From NCBI RefSeq assembly GCF_003436275.1, contig NZ_QSOP01000032.1, forward strand, positions 1 through 16,213: 16,213 nt of DNA, given 5' to 3'. The DNA comes from Collinsella sp. TM09-10AT. Lineage in GTDB: Bacteria; Actinomycetota; Coriobacteriia; Coriobacteriales; Coriobacteriaceae. How positions within the stretch are numbered: position 1 is the first letter of the stretch; each line of letters opens with the position of its first letter. The translations under genes were made by a program, and so were the position numbers. The notes under the pieces were generated by a model, which saw only the letters and a program-made list of their open reading frames with translations, was not told the DNA's origin and ran no database searches. Shown in pieces: positions 6,902 to 16,213 of the stretch.

Positions 6902-8742
6902 TGACCGATCTTGCATCTACCACACCACAATCGCTCGGTCGCGATCCCATGGTCGGCCTGCGCCTGGCGCGTGTCGACGGGTTTGAGCCGGCCATTGCGC
7001 TCGGTCAGGACGAACTGCCTGCCTATCTGCGTCGTTTTACGATGCTGTTTGCCGACGATGCCACCATGCGCCGTGGCGGTATCGGCCGCGTGACGCATGC
7101 CGTCAACGCCCAAGGCGAGGCTGTGGCGCTCAAGCAGCTCATCTTGCCGGCGCGCGATGAGTTCGACGACGATGCCGCTCACGAGGCGCTGGTCGCCAAG
7201 TTCAAGGCGGCGTTTCGCGAGGAATACGAATGTCATCGTGCCCTTTCGGGCCTTAAGGGCTTTCCCCGCCTCTATGGCTGGGGCGAGGTCGACGGTGTGC
7301 CTGCAATTGTCATGGAATGGGTCGAGGGCGAGACACTTGCCCGCTTGCGTTCGCGACTCGCCGTGGACGATGCCGGACGCCTGTCGCCGCTTGTGGCGGC
7401 GCGTCTGGGTCGCGACCTGTTCGATCTGCTCTGCCGTATGAGCCTGGTGGGCGAGGGCTTTGTCCATCGCGATATCTCGCCCGCTAATATTATGGTGCGT
7501 ACGGCGCGTCTACCGCTTGACCGGCAGCTTGCCGAGGGCACCTTTGACCTGTGCCTGATCGACTTTGGCTCGTCGCTGGCGCTCGAGCCTGCGTCGGCCG
7601 TGGCCGGTACCGGCGGCAAGGCGTCGTTTACGGAGCGCTATGCCACGCTGCGTCGCGCGACGGTTGCCTATGCCCCGCCCGAGATGCTCACCGACGATAT
7701 TCCCGACCTGCGCGCTTTGCGTATGTCGCCGGCGATTGACGTATACGCCGCGGCAAGCACGGTTTACGAGCTCATTGCCGGCGTCGCGCCATACGAAGCC
7801 GCGCCGAGTACTTCGGGTGCCTCGGGTTCGCGCAAAAAGACGCGCGACATCGCGAGCCCCTACCGTCTCAAGATGGACACGCGGCCCGACTATCCCATTG
7901 GTGCCCATGCGCCCGGTTGTGATTTGACTCAGCTGCTTCGTCGTGAGCCCGATGTGGCGCTCGCCGCGGCCGAGCAGGCCCAGCAGCTAGGGCTTGAGCC
8001 GGATTCCGAAGAGCTACGCGATGCGCTGGCGTTTGTCGATGCCCAGCTGTTCGACGTGGTGATGGCCTGTCTGTCCAGCCATCAAAAAGATCGTCCCGAG
8101 CCGGCGGCGGTCGAGGCGGCGCTCTCGGCGTTTTGTGACCACTATGCGCAAAATGTCGGTCGTTCGCTTCGCGGCGAGCCGCTCACGCCGTGCCCCATGG
8201 ATGCGTCTGGCCGCGCGGTTCGTCGCGCGCTGATGGTCGGCGCGACGGTCGTCTGTGGCGTGGTTTGGGCTGTGGTCGTGGTTTCGGCCGCGCTGCTGGT
8301 GTCGGGCGCTCGCGTGACGGCGACTTTGGGATCGCTCGTGTGGTCTGGGTCGCTACCGGGTATTATTGCCGCACTGGCGTTGGCGCTGCCAGGCATAGCC
8401 GGCGTTGCCGCGGGGGCACTTGCGCGCGATCGGCGCTCGGGCTTCCTGCAGGGTGTGCTTGCGCTTTCTGCCTGCGAGGTTCCGGTGCTGGTTGTGGCTG
8501 CATGTAGCGTATTTTCCCAACGCGCCGTGATGGGCGGCCTTGTTGCCGCTCTGGTTGCAACCTATACGCTTACGTGGTTTTTGCTTGCGATGGGCTTTGC
8601 CTTTGAACTTCCCGTTTCGGCACCGCGACGCACAAAAGTCCAGATGGCGACTCCGCTTGCCGGTGGAGCCGCAGCTGCCCGTACTTTTGGCGGACCTGTC
8701 GAAGTATCGTCCGATTCTATTTCTACGACCAAGGAGGCCTAG
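6898..8742 (+). CDS. Ser/Thr protein kinase with four C-terminal membrane helices
   Basis: 614 residues. The ATG at 6898 overlaps the preceding stop; a second ATG follows at 6901. The kinase domain spans about residues 48-415. Visible elements are a reduced Gly loop (GGIGRV, 60-65), VALK with ATP-binding K79, helix-C Glu candidates E109/E111, catalytic loop HRDISPANI (190-198; base D192, metal ligand N197), DFG (222-224), APPE (259-262) and the subdomain IX Asp in DVYAAAS (D281). Serine replaces the usual Lys of HRDxKPxN; HRDxSP variants are known in bacterial kinases, so activity is expected. About 60 residues of insert (about 300-360) precede the last helices. Four hydrophobic helices follow (about 446-470, 483-509, 516-539, 543-568) instead of the single helix and PASTA repeats of PknB. 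The soluble tail ends TKEA. An FHA gene follows three bases downstream. Confidence 0.93.
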   Translation: MMTDLASTTPQSLGRDPMVGLRLARVDGFEPAIALGQDELPAYLRRFTMLFADDATMRRGGIGRVTHAVNAQGEAVALKQLILPARDEFDDDAAHEALVAKFKAAFREEYECHRALSGLKGFPRLYGWGEVDGVPAIVMEWVEGETLARLRSRLAVDDAGRLSPLVAARLGRDLFDLLCRMSLVGEGFVHRDISPANIMVRTARLPLDRQLAEGTFDLCLIDFGSSLALEPASAVAGTGGKASFTERYATLRRATVAYAPPEMLTDDIPDLRALRMSPAIDVYAAASTVYELIAGVAPYEAAPSTSGASGSRKKTRDIASPYRLKMDTRPDYPIGAHAPGCDLTQLLRREPDVALAAAEQAQQLGLEPDSEELRDALAFVDAQLFDVVMACLSSHQKDRPEPAAVEAALSAFCDHYAQNVGRSLRGEPLTPCPMDASGRAVRRALMVGATVVCGVVWAVVVVSAALLVSGARVTATLGSLVWSGSLPGIIAALALALPGIAGVAAGALARDRRSGFLQGVLALSACEVPVLVVAACSVFSQRAVMGGLVAALVATYTLTWFLLAMGFAFELPVSAPRRTKVQMATPLAGGAAAARTFGGPVEVSSDSISTTKEA

Positions 8743-8745
8743 GTC

Positions 8746-9684
8746 ATGGCATCTCAAGTTGAGCTCACCCCATGCGGGGCCATGTTTGACATCTTTAAGC
8801 GCGCGGCGCATCTGAGCCATATCGAGCTGTGCGGCTTGGTGCTTTCGTCCCGTCCGCTCGCCGACGGCCGCAGCCCGCAGAGCCGGGCCGCCGATCGCTC
8901 TTGGGTTTCCCGCTTTATCGTTCGCGCGCCGGTCGGCACGCTTCAGCAGCGCTACTTTGCCGAATACGGTACCTCGGCTGCGCGTATTATGTCGCAACTG
9001 GCCCTGCGCCAGCGCAATCCCATGGACTCCACGGCTGTGATCAATATGGTGTGCGGCCCTGCAGGTGAACCGATGGTACGCGCGCTCGAAGAGTGTCACC
9101 AGGACACGAATCTCTATCGCAACGCGCTCGATCGCCTGTCCCAGGCGGCGGAACTCATGCCCGCCGAGCGCGCCGAGGCCGTGCTGGTGCTGTTTGTCGC
9201 CGTCGGTTGTTCGGCGGATGTGCGGTCCTCGGTGAACTATGCCATCGACTACGCGCACGCGACCTGTGGCGGAGGCACATCCACGCCGCGTTCGCTTGGC
9301 ATGTCGATGACCGCGGGCGAACGCGAACCCGCCCCGGCGCACCCTTTGGGCTTGCTGCGCATACAAAACAGTTTTGTCGTGAGTGCCCCGCGCTGGATTC
9401 AGCCGAGTGAGCAGGGTGTTGAGATTGGCGCGCTGGCCACTGGCGAGGGCGATATTACCGACGTCGGCGACGATGTCTCGGCCCGCCATGCCCATATCTG
9501 GTGCGATGCTCAAAATATCTGGCACGTCGAGGACTTGTCGTCCACCAACGGAACCGTGGTGGTAAACGGGGCCACGCGCGTCTGCATTCAGGTCGAGCCC
9601 GGCCGTTCCGCCCAACTCAATCCCGGCGACGAGCTCAAGCTCGGCGAATCCACTACCTACGCCATCCTCTTCGGTGCCCTCTAG
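8746..9684 (+). CDS. protein with C-terminal FHA domain and uncharacterised N-terminal domain
   Basis: 312 residues. AAGGAGG lies within the end of the kinase gene, eight bases from the ATG. There is no signal peptide or membrane helix, so the protein should be cytoplasmic. The first ~195 residues match nothing I know; they include IFKRAAHLSHIELCGLVL and a helical stretch around RAEAVLVLFVAVGC. The FHA domain covers about 203-308, with conserved S245, H248 and the STNGT loop (266-270). FHA domains bind phosphothreonine. The strand-loop Arg of the usual IGR motif is Ala (IGAL, A229) and the usual SRxH is SARH, so phosphopeptide binding may be altered. It is probably the downstream effector or substrate of the kinase encoded just upstream, as often seen for kinase-FHA neighbours; that link is inferred. 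Confidence 0.9.
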   Translation: MASQVELTPCGAMFDIFKRAAHLSHIELCGLVLSSRPLADGRSPQSRAADRSWVSRFIVRAPVGTLQQRYFAEYGTSAARIMSQLALRQRNPMDSTAVINMVCGPAGEPMVRALEECHQDTNLYRNALDRLSQAAELMPAERAEAVLVLFVAVGCSADVRSSVNYAIDYAHATCGGGTSTPRSLGMSMTAGEREPAPAHPLGLLRIQNSFVVSAPRWIQPSEQGVEIGALATGEGDITDVGDDVSARHAHIWCDAQNIWHVEDLSSTNGTVVVNGATRVCIQVEPGRSAQLNPGDELKLGESTTYAILFGAL

Positions 9685-9746
9685 CCAGTCCCGCCAAATG
9701 GCCCCTCCGTCCCCAAGGGATCATTTTGCTCCCGGCAGTCACCCGA

Positions 9747-9784
9747 GGTAAACCTTTACCGCCCGCCTATATTTGCCGAAATAT
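9747..9784. promoter_or_regulatory. two operator-like dyads upstream of nifJ
   Basis: GGTAAA-CC-TTTACC (9747-9760) and ATATTT-GCCG-AAATAT (9769-9784) are both perfect inverted repeats, centred 23 bases apart. The second covers the place where a -35 box would be for the TACAAT at 9800. Neither matches the Rex half-site pattern I know for redox control of PFOR genes. Confidence 0.45.
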
Positions 9785-9799
9785 GGCTTGACGGCGGGG

Positions 9800-9805
9800 T
9801 ACAAT
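9800..9805 (+). promoter_or_regulatory. candidate -10 (TACAAT) of the nifJ promoter
   Basis: TACAAT is a good -10 but has no matching -35 at 16-18 bp; a TTGACG at 9788-9793 is too close. Transcription would start near 9812 and give a leader of about 275 nt. Dependence on an activator bound at the dyads is possible. Confidence 0.4.
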
Positions 9806-9809
9806 AAAC

Positions 9810-10086
9810 CCGCATGCGGATTTCCGTTGCGGGCGCTTCCCATCGCCGGGGCGTGCCCGGGAGCATCCGGCATGCGGCCTTTGCGGCGCTCGGTCATGTG
9901 CAAGACGGGTAGCTGGGCTTGTGGAGCGCGTGCAGCCCTCCTCGCCTCGGCATGCCTTCTCTCCACGCCATGTACCTGCTGCTGAGCCTGCCTGCCAGAT
10001 GATTGGAAGCAACAGCGAAAATCCCATCACGCCAACATCCCGGCGATCGCCGGGGCCTGTATACCTATATGAGAGGAGAGGGGTAT

Positions 10087-10087
<1 letters not shown>
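9810..10087 (+). ncRNA. long structured 5' leader of nifJ, possible cis-regulatory RNA
   Basis: Domain 1: CCGCATGCGGAT (9810-9821) pairs with 9866-9878 with one bulged base, enclosing a CCGGG/CCCGG hairpin. Domain 2 is a ~100-nt irregular hairpin with nested stems: GCTC/GAGC (9888/9984), GGTCATG with CATGTACC (9892/9969), GTGGAG/CTCCAC (9921/9961) and GCGTGC/GCATGC (9928/9950). A 16-bp palindrome follows (10039-10054, a CCCGGC/GCCGGG hairpin). TATACC (10060-10065) can pair with GGTATA (10082-10087), enclosing the AGGAG at 10074-10078 and reaching the first base of the start codon. It matches no riboswitch I know; the TPP motif CTGAGA and the SRP RNA core are both absent. Structures were found by eye, without energy calculation. 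Confidence 0.4.
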
Positions 10088-13626
<3,539 letters not shown>

Positions 13627-13636
13627 GTCTCCCACC

Positions 13637-13761
13637 GCAGGATCTGAGGGCTAACCTTCGCGGACGTCCTCGGACATGAAAGAACCCCCGCTGCGCACTA
13701 CGTGCGGCGGGGGTTCTTTCGTCCTGCGGAGTGTCCGCGAAGGTTAGCCCTCAGATCCTGC
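13637..13761. repeat. perfect 29-bp inverted repeat enclosing the nifJ terminator
   Basis: Arms 13637-13665 and 13733-13761 are exact reverse complements over 29 bp, separated by 67 bp that contain a second long hairpin. The left arm starts 11 bases after the nifJ stop. An 11-bp direct repeat, ACGTCCTCGGA, occurs at 13664-13674 and again at 13769-13779. Such long perfect arms exceed what termination needs and suggest a mobile or dispersed palindromic element. Confidence 0.85.
13678..13720 (+). terminator. strong intrinsic terminator of nifJ, probably bidirectional
   Basis: GAAAGAACCCCCGC (13678-13691) pairs perfectly with 13707-13720 over 14 bp, topped by CGCAC/GTGCG with a TAC loop. The A-rich left flank and T-rich right side (TTCTTTC) would serve both strands, so it may also stop transcription from the minus-strand ATPase gene. 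Confidence 0.85.
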
Positions 13762-13828
13762 TACGACTACGTCCTCGGATTGTGGGGCTGAATGAAGGAC
13801 GTGGCTGTGGGGGTGCCTTGTCCCGGTC

Positions 13829-14061
13829 GCTGTTTCGCGGCGTGGCCGCGAAACCACGCGCCACTTTGGGCATGGAGGGCTAGCTGATTGTGGCCTTCTG
13901 CTGCCCCAGTGCTGTTTCGCGCTTTGCGCGAAACATCGCAGCACTTTGGGCATAGTGGGGGAGTTGGTTGTCGCTGCCTTCTATCCCCTTGCTGTTTCGC
14001 GCCTTTGGCGCGAAAGGCGCAGTACTTTGGGCGTGGGGGCTGGCTTGCGGACTCAGATGAC
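13829..14061. repeat. three tandem ~80-bp hairpin repeats
   Basis: Units begin at 13829, 13911 and 13991 (spacing 82 and 80). Each starts GCTGTTTCGCG and forms a perfect hairpin: TTTCGCGGC/GCCGCGAAA (13833-13853), TTTCGCGC/GCGCGAAA (13915-13933) and TTTCGCGCC/GGCGCGAAA (13995-14015). Each is followed 9-10 bases later by ACTTTGGGC with A/G and T (13863, 13943, 14024), then a G-rich stretch. Loop bases vary while the stem pairs are kept, e.g. GGC/GCC against GCC/GGC. The array fills the space between the nifJ palindrome and the stop of the convergent ATPase gene. I see no protein gene in it. Confidence 0.85.
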
Positions 14062-15423
14062 CTAGAGAGATATGGGTGCAAACGAGAAATCGTTGTTGGG
14101 GTCGTCCTTTTCCATAAACTCATCGAGACAGAATGTCATATAGATTGGAACGTAAAGGATCTTGCCCTCTTTGCAAAGGTTTTCGTGGCTCAGCACAACG
14201 GCCTCGGGAATTTTGTACTCGCCCACACTCATCAAACGGTCGAGGGCTGCATGTGCTCGAACTTTCTTGCCCGATTTGACTTCGATTGGGACAACATGCC
14301 CGCGGGCACCTTCGATTACAAAGTCGACTTCACCGACCTCACGCGTTTGGTAGTACCACGTATCTGCTCCGAGGGCAACGAGTTCCTGTGCGACCACGTT
14401 CTCATAGAGGCCGCCGAGGTTGGGGGTTTTCATGTCAAGGTAGACGGCGCGTGCCGTGCTGCCGGGATACCGCGATGCGAGCATACCTGTATCGGACTCG
14501 TATAGTTTAAAGGCCGTCGTTTTCTCCGTCCTCTTGAGAGGACTTCGTGCCTCCGTCACCTGGGGGACCATCAATCCAACGCCTGCGTTCACCAGCCATA
14601 GGAAATCCTGCTCGTATTTTTGAAGACGAGCTCCCTCGCCTAGAGACGAGACGATAAAGCGATGGGACTCCGCCTCAAGCTGAACGGGAATTTGCTCGAA
14701 AATGGAGCGAACGTTAAACGCTCGAGTCGATGCATATTTAGAGATATCGCTTTTGTACTGATCGACTAGCTGAATTTGAAGCTCACGCGTTCTCACGAGC
14801 GAATAGCCCGAATCGATATAGTTCTGAACGACCTCCGGCATGCCGCCGCAAACGATATAAGCTCTAAAGTTTTTGAGCATCGCCTCATGAATAAAATTTT
14901 CGACGGGACGCCTCTCGACAAGGCAGCTGCGGATGTCTGCAAGCACATTCTCGCTGATGCTGTTTGCCCAACAAAACTCTTCAAAATCCATTGGCCGCAT
15001 AACAATGTGCTCGACATACCCCACCGGGAAAGAAGAGATCCCCTTAAACTCAGTCCCAAGCATAGACCCCGAGAAGACATAGCTAAAGCGTCCGTCCTCG
15101 ACCAGCGCCTTCATAAGTGTAACGATCTGCGGATACTCCTGAATCTCATCGACAAAGATAAGTGTATCTCCCTCAACAAGCGGTGCATCCGCAAGAAGGG
15201 CCACACGGTTGATGAAGTCAATGGAGTTCTTAGCGCCAACAAGTACGTCTCTTGCCTCGGCATCAAGTAGCAGATTGACCTCATAATACGAAGCGTAGTT
15301 GCTCTTTCCAAACGCGCGAATCGCATAGCTCTTGCCAATCTGACGCGCACCGGTAACAAGCAGGGCCTTATGGGAGTTATTCTTCCAGCTCAAAAGCCTA
15401 TCAGTGACTTTGCGGCGTAGCAT
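14062..15423 (-). CDS. AAA family ATPase with C-terminal DUF4143 domain
   Basis: 453 residues, typical length for this family. The start is ATG at 15421-15423, with GAGGTG five bases upstream on the minus strand. The N-terminal ATPase has Walker A GARQIGKS (25-32), Walker B LIFVDEIQEYP (88-98, D92/E93) and the sensor-like VFSGSMLG (116-123). The DUF4143 region carries GGLYENVVAQELVALG (337-352), GEVDFVIE (364-371) and IEVKSGK (380-386), with D367, E381 and K383 forming a PD-(D/E)XK-like signature. The family is widespread, often in accessory regions, and its biological role is not established. Codon use is more A/T-ending than in nifJ, consistent with horizontal acquisition. The upstream 34-bp repeats may bind a regulator or the protein itself. 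Confidence 0.92.
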   Translation of the reverse strand: MLRRKVTDRLLSWKNNSHKALLVTGARQIGKSYAIRAFGKSNYASYYEVNLLLDAEARDVLVGAKNSIDFINRVALLADAPLVEGDTLIFVDEIQEYPQIVTLMKALVEDGRFSYVFSGSMLGTEFKGISSFPVGYVEHIVMRPMDFEEFCWANSISENVLADIRSCLVERRPVENFIHEAMLKNFRAYIVCGGMPEVVQNYIDSGYSLVRTRELQIQLVDQYKSDISKYASTRAFNVRSIFEQIPVQLEAESHRFIVSSLGEGARLQKYEQDFLWLVNAGVGLMVPQVTEARSPLKRTEKTTAFKLYESDTGMLASRYPGSTARAVYLDMKTPNLGGLYENVVAQELVALGADTWYYQTREVGEVDFVIEGARGHVVPIEVKSGKKVRAHAALDRLMSVGEYKIPEAVVLSHENLCKEGKILYVPIYMTFCLDEFMEKDDPNNDFSFAPISL

Positions 15424-15438
15424 TAAAACACCTCATTG

Positions 15439-15524
15439 ACAAAAATTGGCAAATAGATTTGCCCCTAATCATACAAAAATTGACAAATAGATTTGACCCA
15501 AATCATACAAAAATTGACAAATAG
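15439..15524 (-). repeat. 34-bp direct repeats in the promoter region of the ATPase gene
   Basis: Two full copies (15439-15472, 15473-15506) and an 18-bp partial third (15507-15524) have an exact 34-bp period. Each begins ACAAAAATTG(G/A)CAAATAG, and the full copies end AATCAT. On the minus strand each copy junction gives TATGAT (15468-15473 and 15502-15507), a -10-like box. The copy nearest the gene contains a perfect dyad GGCAAAT-AG-ATTTGCC (15448-15463). AT-rich phased repeats directly before the start suggest an operator array or iterons. Confidence 0.8.
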
Positions 15525-15530
15525 CAAAGC

Positions 15531-15749
15531 TCACTTAGGCCTCAAAGCCAGCGAGCCAGCACGGTACTTTGCGAAAAGGCTGGCGGCGCCGTTGTTGAGG
15601 GTGGCCAGGTTGACAGTGGCGCCGTTAGCGTTCTCGGCTGCTTGGGCGCGCAGGAGCGAAAGGGCGTCGGTAGCGTTCATGCAGAAGCCGACGGTAAAGT
15701 TCCATACTGCGAACTCGCAGTCGCTTGCCGCGGGGTGAAGCGCGATCGG
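15531..15749 (-). pseudogene. coding remnant, C-terminal fragment of an unrecognised protein
   Basis: On the minus strand 72 codons read without a stop from just after a TAG (15750-15752) to TGA (15531-15533). The translation includes CEFAVWNFTVGFCMNATDAL and then LLRAQAAENANGATVNLATL, ending FAKYRAGSLALRPK. Third codon positions are overwhelmingly C or G, as in the resident genes, so this was coding sequence. There is no start codon with a ribosome binding site near its beginning; the only internal ATG (Met of CMNATDAL) has none. The 5' part of the gene appears to be gone. Its end lies seven bases from the 34-bp repeats, so arrival of the ATPase cassette may have disrupted it. I do not recognise the family. 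Confidence 0.6.
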
Positions 15750-16007
15750 CTATCCCTTATGTTGGATGAAAAGCCCCATGTTTTTGCAGGGGTGCATACT
15801 CGTCAAATTAATGTATAGAATCGCGTATAGTGCGAGTAAGATATTGCGCTGTCCGTTTTGTGTTTAGCAAAGATATAGTTCGCATAATCTGGTCTAATCC
15901 CTGCTCTATTTAAATAAAGTTGCACGTAAATGGCGTAGATATGCCTGAACTGGGCTTCTTTACGCTGAGCGGGTAAAATCGACCGTTCGCCGCTTAGGTA
16001 TTTTCAA

Positions 16008-16024
16008 AATGAATAAAATGAGCG
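16008..16024 (+). promoter_or_regulatory. ARG-box-like site (ArgR/AhrC) upstream of arcC
   Basis: AATGAATAAAATGAGCG resembles the ArgR/AhrC box as I recall it (CATGAATAAAAATGCAAG-like in Bacillus). It lies just upstream of a TATAAA box and about 90 bases before the arcC start, which suits arginine-dependent control of a carbamate kinase/arginine deiminase operon. A single box and no search: tentative. Confidence 0.35.
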
Positions 16025-16042
16025 ATAAAGAGAATATAAACC

Positions 16043-16080
16043 TTAATAAACTCGCGTATCGCACGGACGCGGGTTATTAA
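16043..16080 (+). other. 38-nt hairpin in the arcC leader
   Basis: TTAATAAACTCGCGT (16043-16057) pairs with ACGCGGGTTATTAA (16067-16080) over 14 bp, with one bulged A and one G-T pair, loop nine bases. It ends 35 bases before the ATG. No T-run follows. It could be an RNA element or a second protein-binding dyad. Confidence 0.45.
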
Positions 16081-16115
16081 TGGGTTGTAGGCCTTTTACA
16101 GAAAGGATTCCAGCA

Positions 16116-16213
16116 ATGTCTAAGCCTCTTGGCAAGCCCGATCGTATTGTCGTCGCCCTCGGCGGCAACGCCCTCGGCAACAACCCCGTCGAGCAGATCG
16201 AGGCCGTGAGCAA
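16116..16213 (+). CDS. arcC: carbamate kinase, 5' part only
   Basis: The first 32 codons are present and the rest lies beyond the window. AAAGGA (16102-16107) is eight bases from the ATG. The translation starts MSKPLGKPDRIVVALGGNAL; the (V/A)ALGGNAL motif at the N-terminus, followed by a Gln a few residues on, is diagnostic of carbamate kinases in the amino-acid kinase fold. The enzyme makes ATP from carbamoyl phosphate and ADP, usually as the last step of arginine deiminase-type catabolism. Partners of an arc operon, if any, would lie outside this window. Confidence 0.88.
   Translation, partial: MSKPLGKPDRIVVALGGNALGNNPVEQIEAVS

Larger units (their letters stand above)
15753..16115. other. 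AT-rich gene-free leader of the carbamate kinase gene
   Basis: No gene seen in 363 bases that are far more AT-rich than the surroundings. It holds several -10-like boxes (TATAGT 15826-15831, CATAAT 15883-15888, TATAAA 16035-16040) without clear -35 partners, an ARG-box-like site and a hairpin (listed separately), and a short inverted repeat TACTCG/CGAGTA (15797-15802/15833-15838). Confidence 0.5.

Noticed and set aside
8353..9615. 420-codon open frame antisense to the kinase and FHA genes
   Set aside because: It lies wholly opposite two well-supported genes and its translation is Arg/His/Gly-rich without recognisable motifs.
9788..9805. TTGACG...TACAAT as a -35/-10 pair for nifJ
   Set aside because: The spacer is only 6 bp; sigma-70 type promoters need about 16-18 bp.
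10003..10086. Earlier nifJ start at 10003 adding 28 residues
   Set aside because: The extension is not PFOR-like and the ATG at 10087 has a well-placed GAGAGGAG.
13829..14061. CRISPR array
   Set aside because: Units are about 80 bp, imperfect along their whole length, and the intervening sequences are themselves similar, so there are no unique spacers and no cas genes nearby.
13767..14123. 118-codon minus-strand frame through the triple repeat, with a repeated CxxCC-like peptide
   Set aside because: It overlaps the end of the ATPase gene. The repeated peptide simply reflects the DNA repeats, and the units are 80 and 82 bp apart, so they do not keep one reading frame.
15493..15738. 81-codon plus-strand frame MTQIIQKLTNSKAHL...
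   Set aside because: It has no ribosome binding site, begins inside the 34-bp repeats and is antisense to a minus-strand frame with much better codon bias.

Overview
The window looks like a chromosomal segment of a high-GC anaerobic actinobacterium, most likely a Coriobacteriia member such as Collinsella. This is inferred from gene content and C/G-ending codon use: a full-length pyruvate:ferredoxin oxidoreductase, the start of a carbamate kinase gene, a dnaX/ybaB/recR cluster, and extended -10 type promoters. No rRNA, tRNA, CRISPR array, insertion sequence or prophage was found.

Left part (1-5751). A 5'-incomplete and apparently frameshifted gene of unknown function converges on a YcxB-like membrane protein gene (minus strand). 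Divergent from the latter is dnaX (clamp-loader subunit, unusually long and rich in Ala/Pro). The usual dnaX-ybaB-recR order is kept, but a one-TM hypothetical gene on the minus strand lies between dnaX and ybaB. ybaB and recR form a two-gene operon with a long leader that carries an operator-like dyad and hairpins.

Middle (5752-9684). Three tightly coupled genes form an apparent signalling operon: a membrane-anchored secreted protein with a Ser/Gly linker, a Ser/Thr protein kinase fused to four C-terminal membrane helices, and a protein with a C-terminal FHA domain. The first two genes overlap by ATGA and the third starts three bases after the second. A terminator-like hairpin sits between the probable promoter and the Shine-Dalgarno site of the first gene.

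Right (9685-16213). nifJ (PFOR) is preceded by two dyads and a long leader with extensive predicted pairing. It is followed by a strong terminator nested inside a perfect 29-bp inverted repeat, then three tandem ~80-bp hairpin repeats. Next comes a minus-strand AAA ATPase/DUF4143 gene whose upstream region holds 34-bp direct repeats, then a minus-strand coding remnant, then an AT-rich leader and the first 32 codons of carbamate kinase (arcC).

The housekeeping genes deal with DNA replication and repair (DnaX, EbfC/YbaB, RecR), while PFOR and carbamate kinase fit fermentative energy metabolism. The least explained material is the kinase/FHA/secreted-protein trio, the nifJ leader RNA, the nested palindrome with its neighbouring triple repeat, and the repeats upstream of the DUF4143 ATPase.
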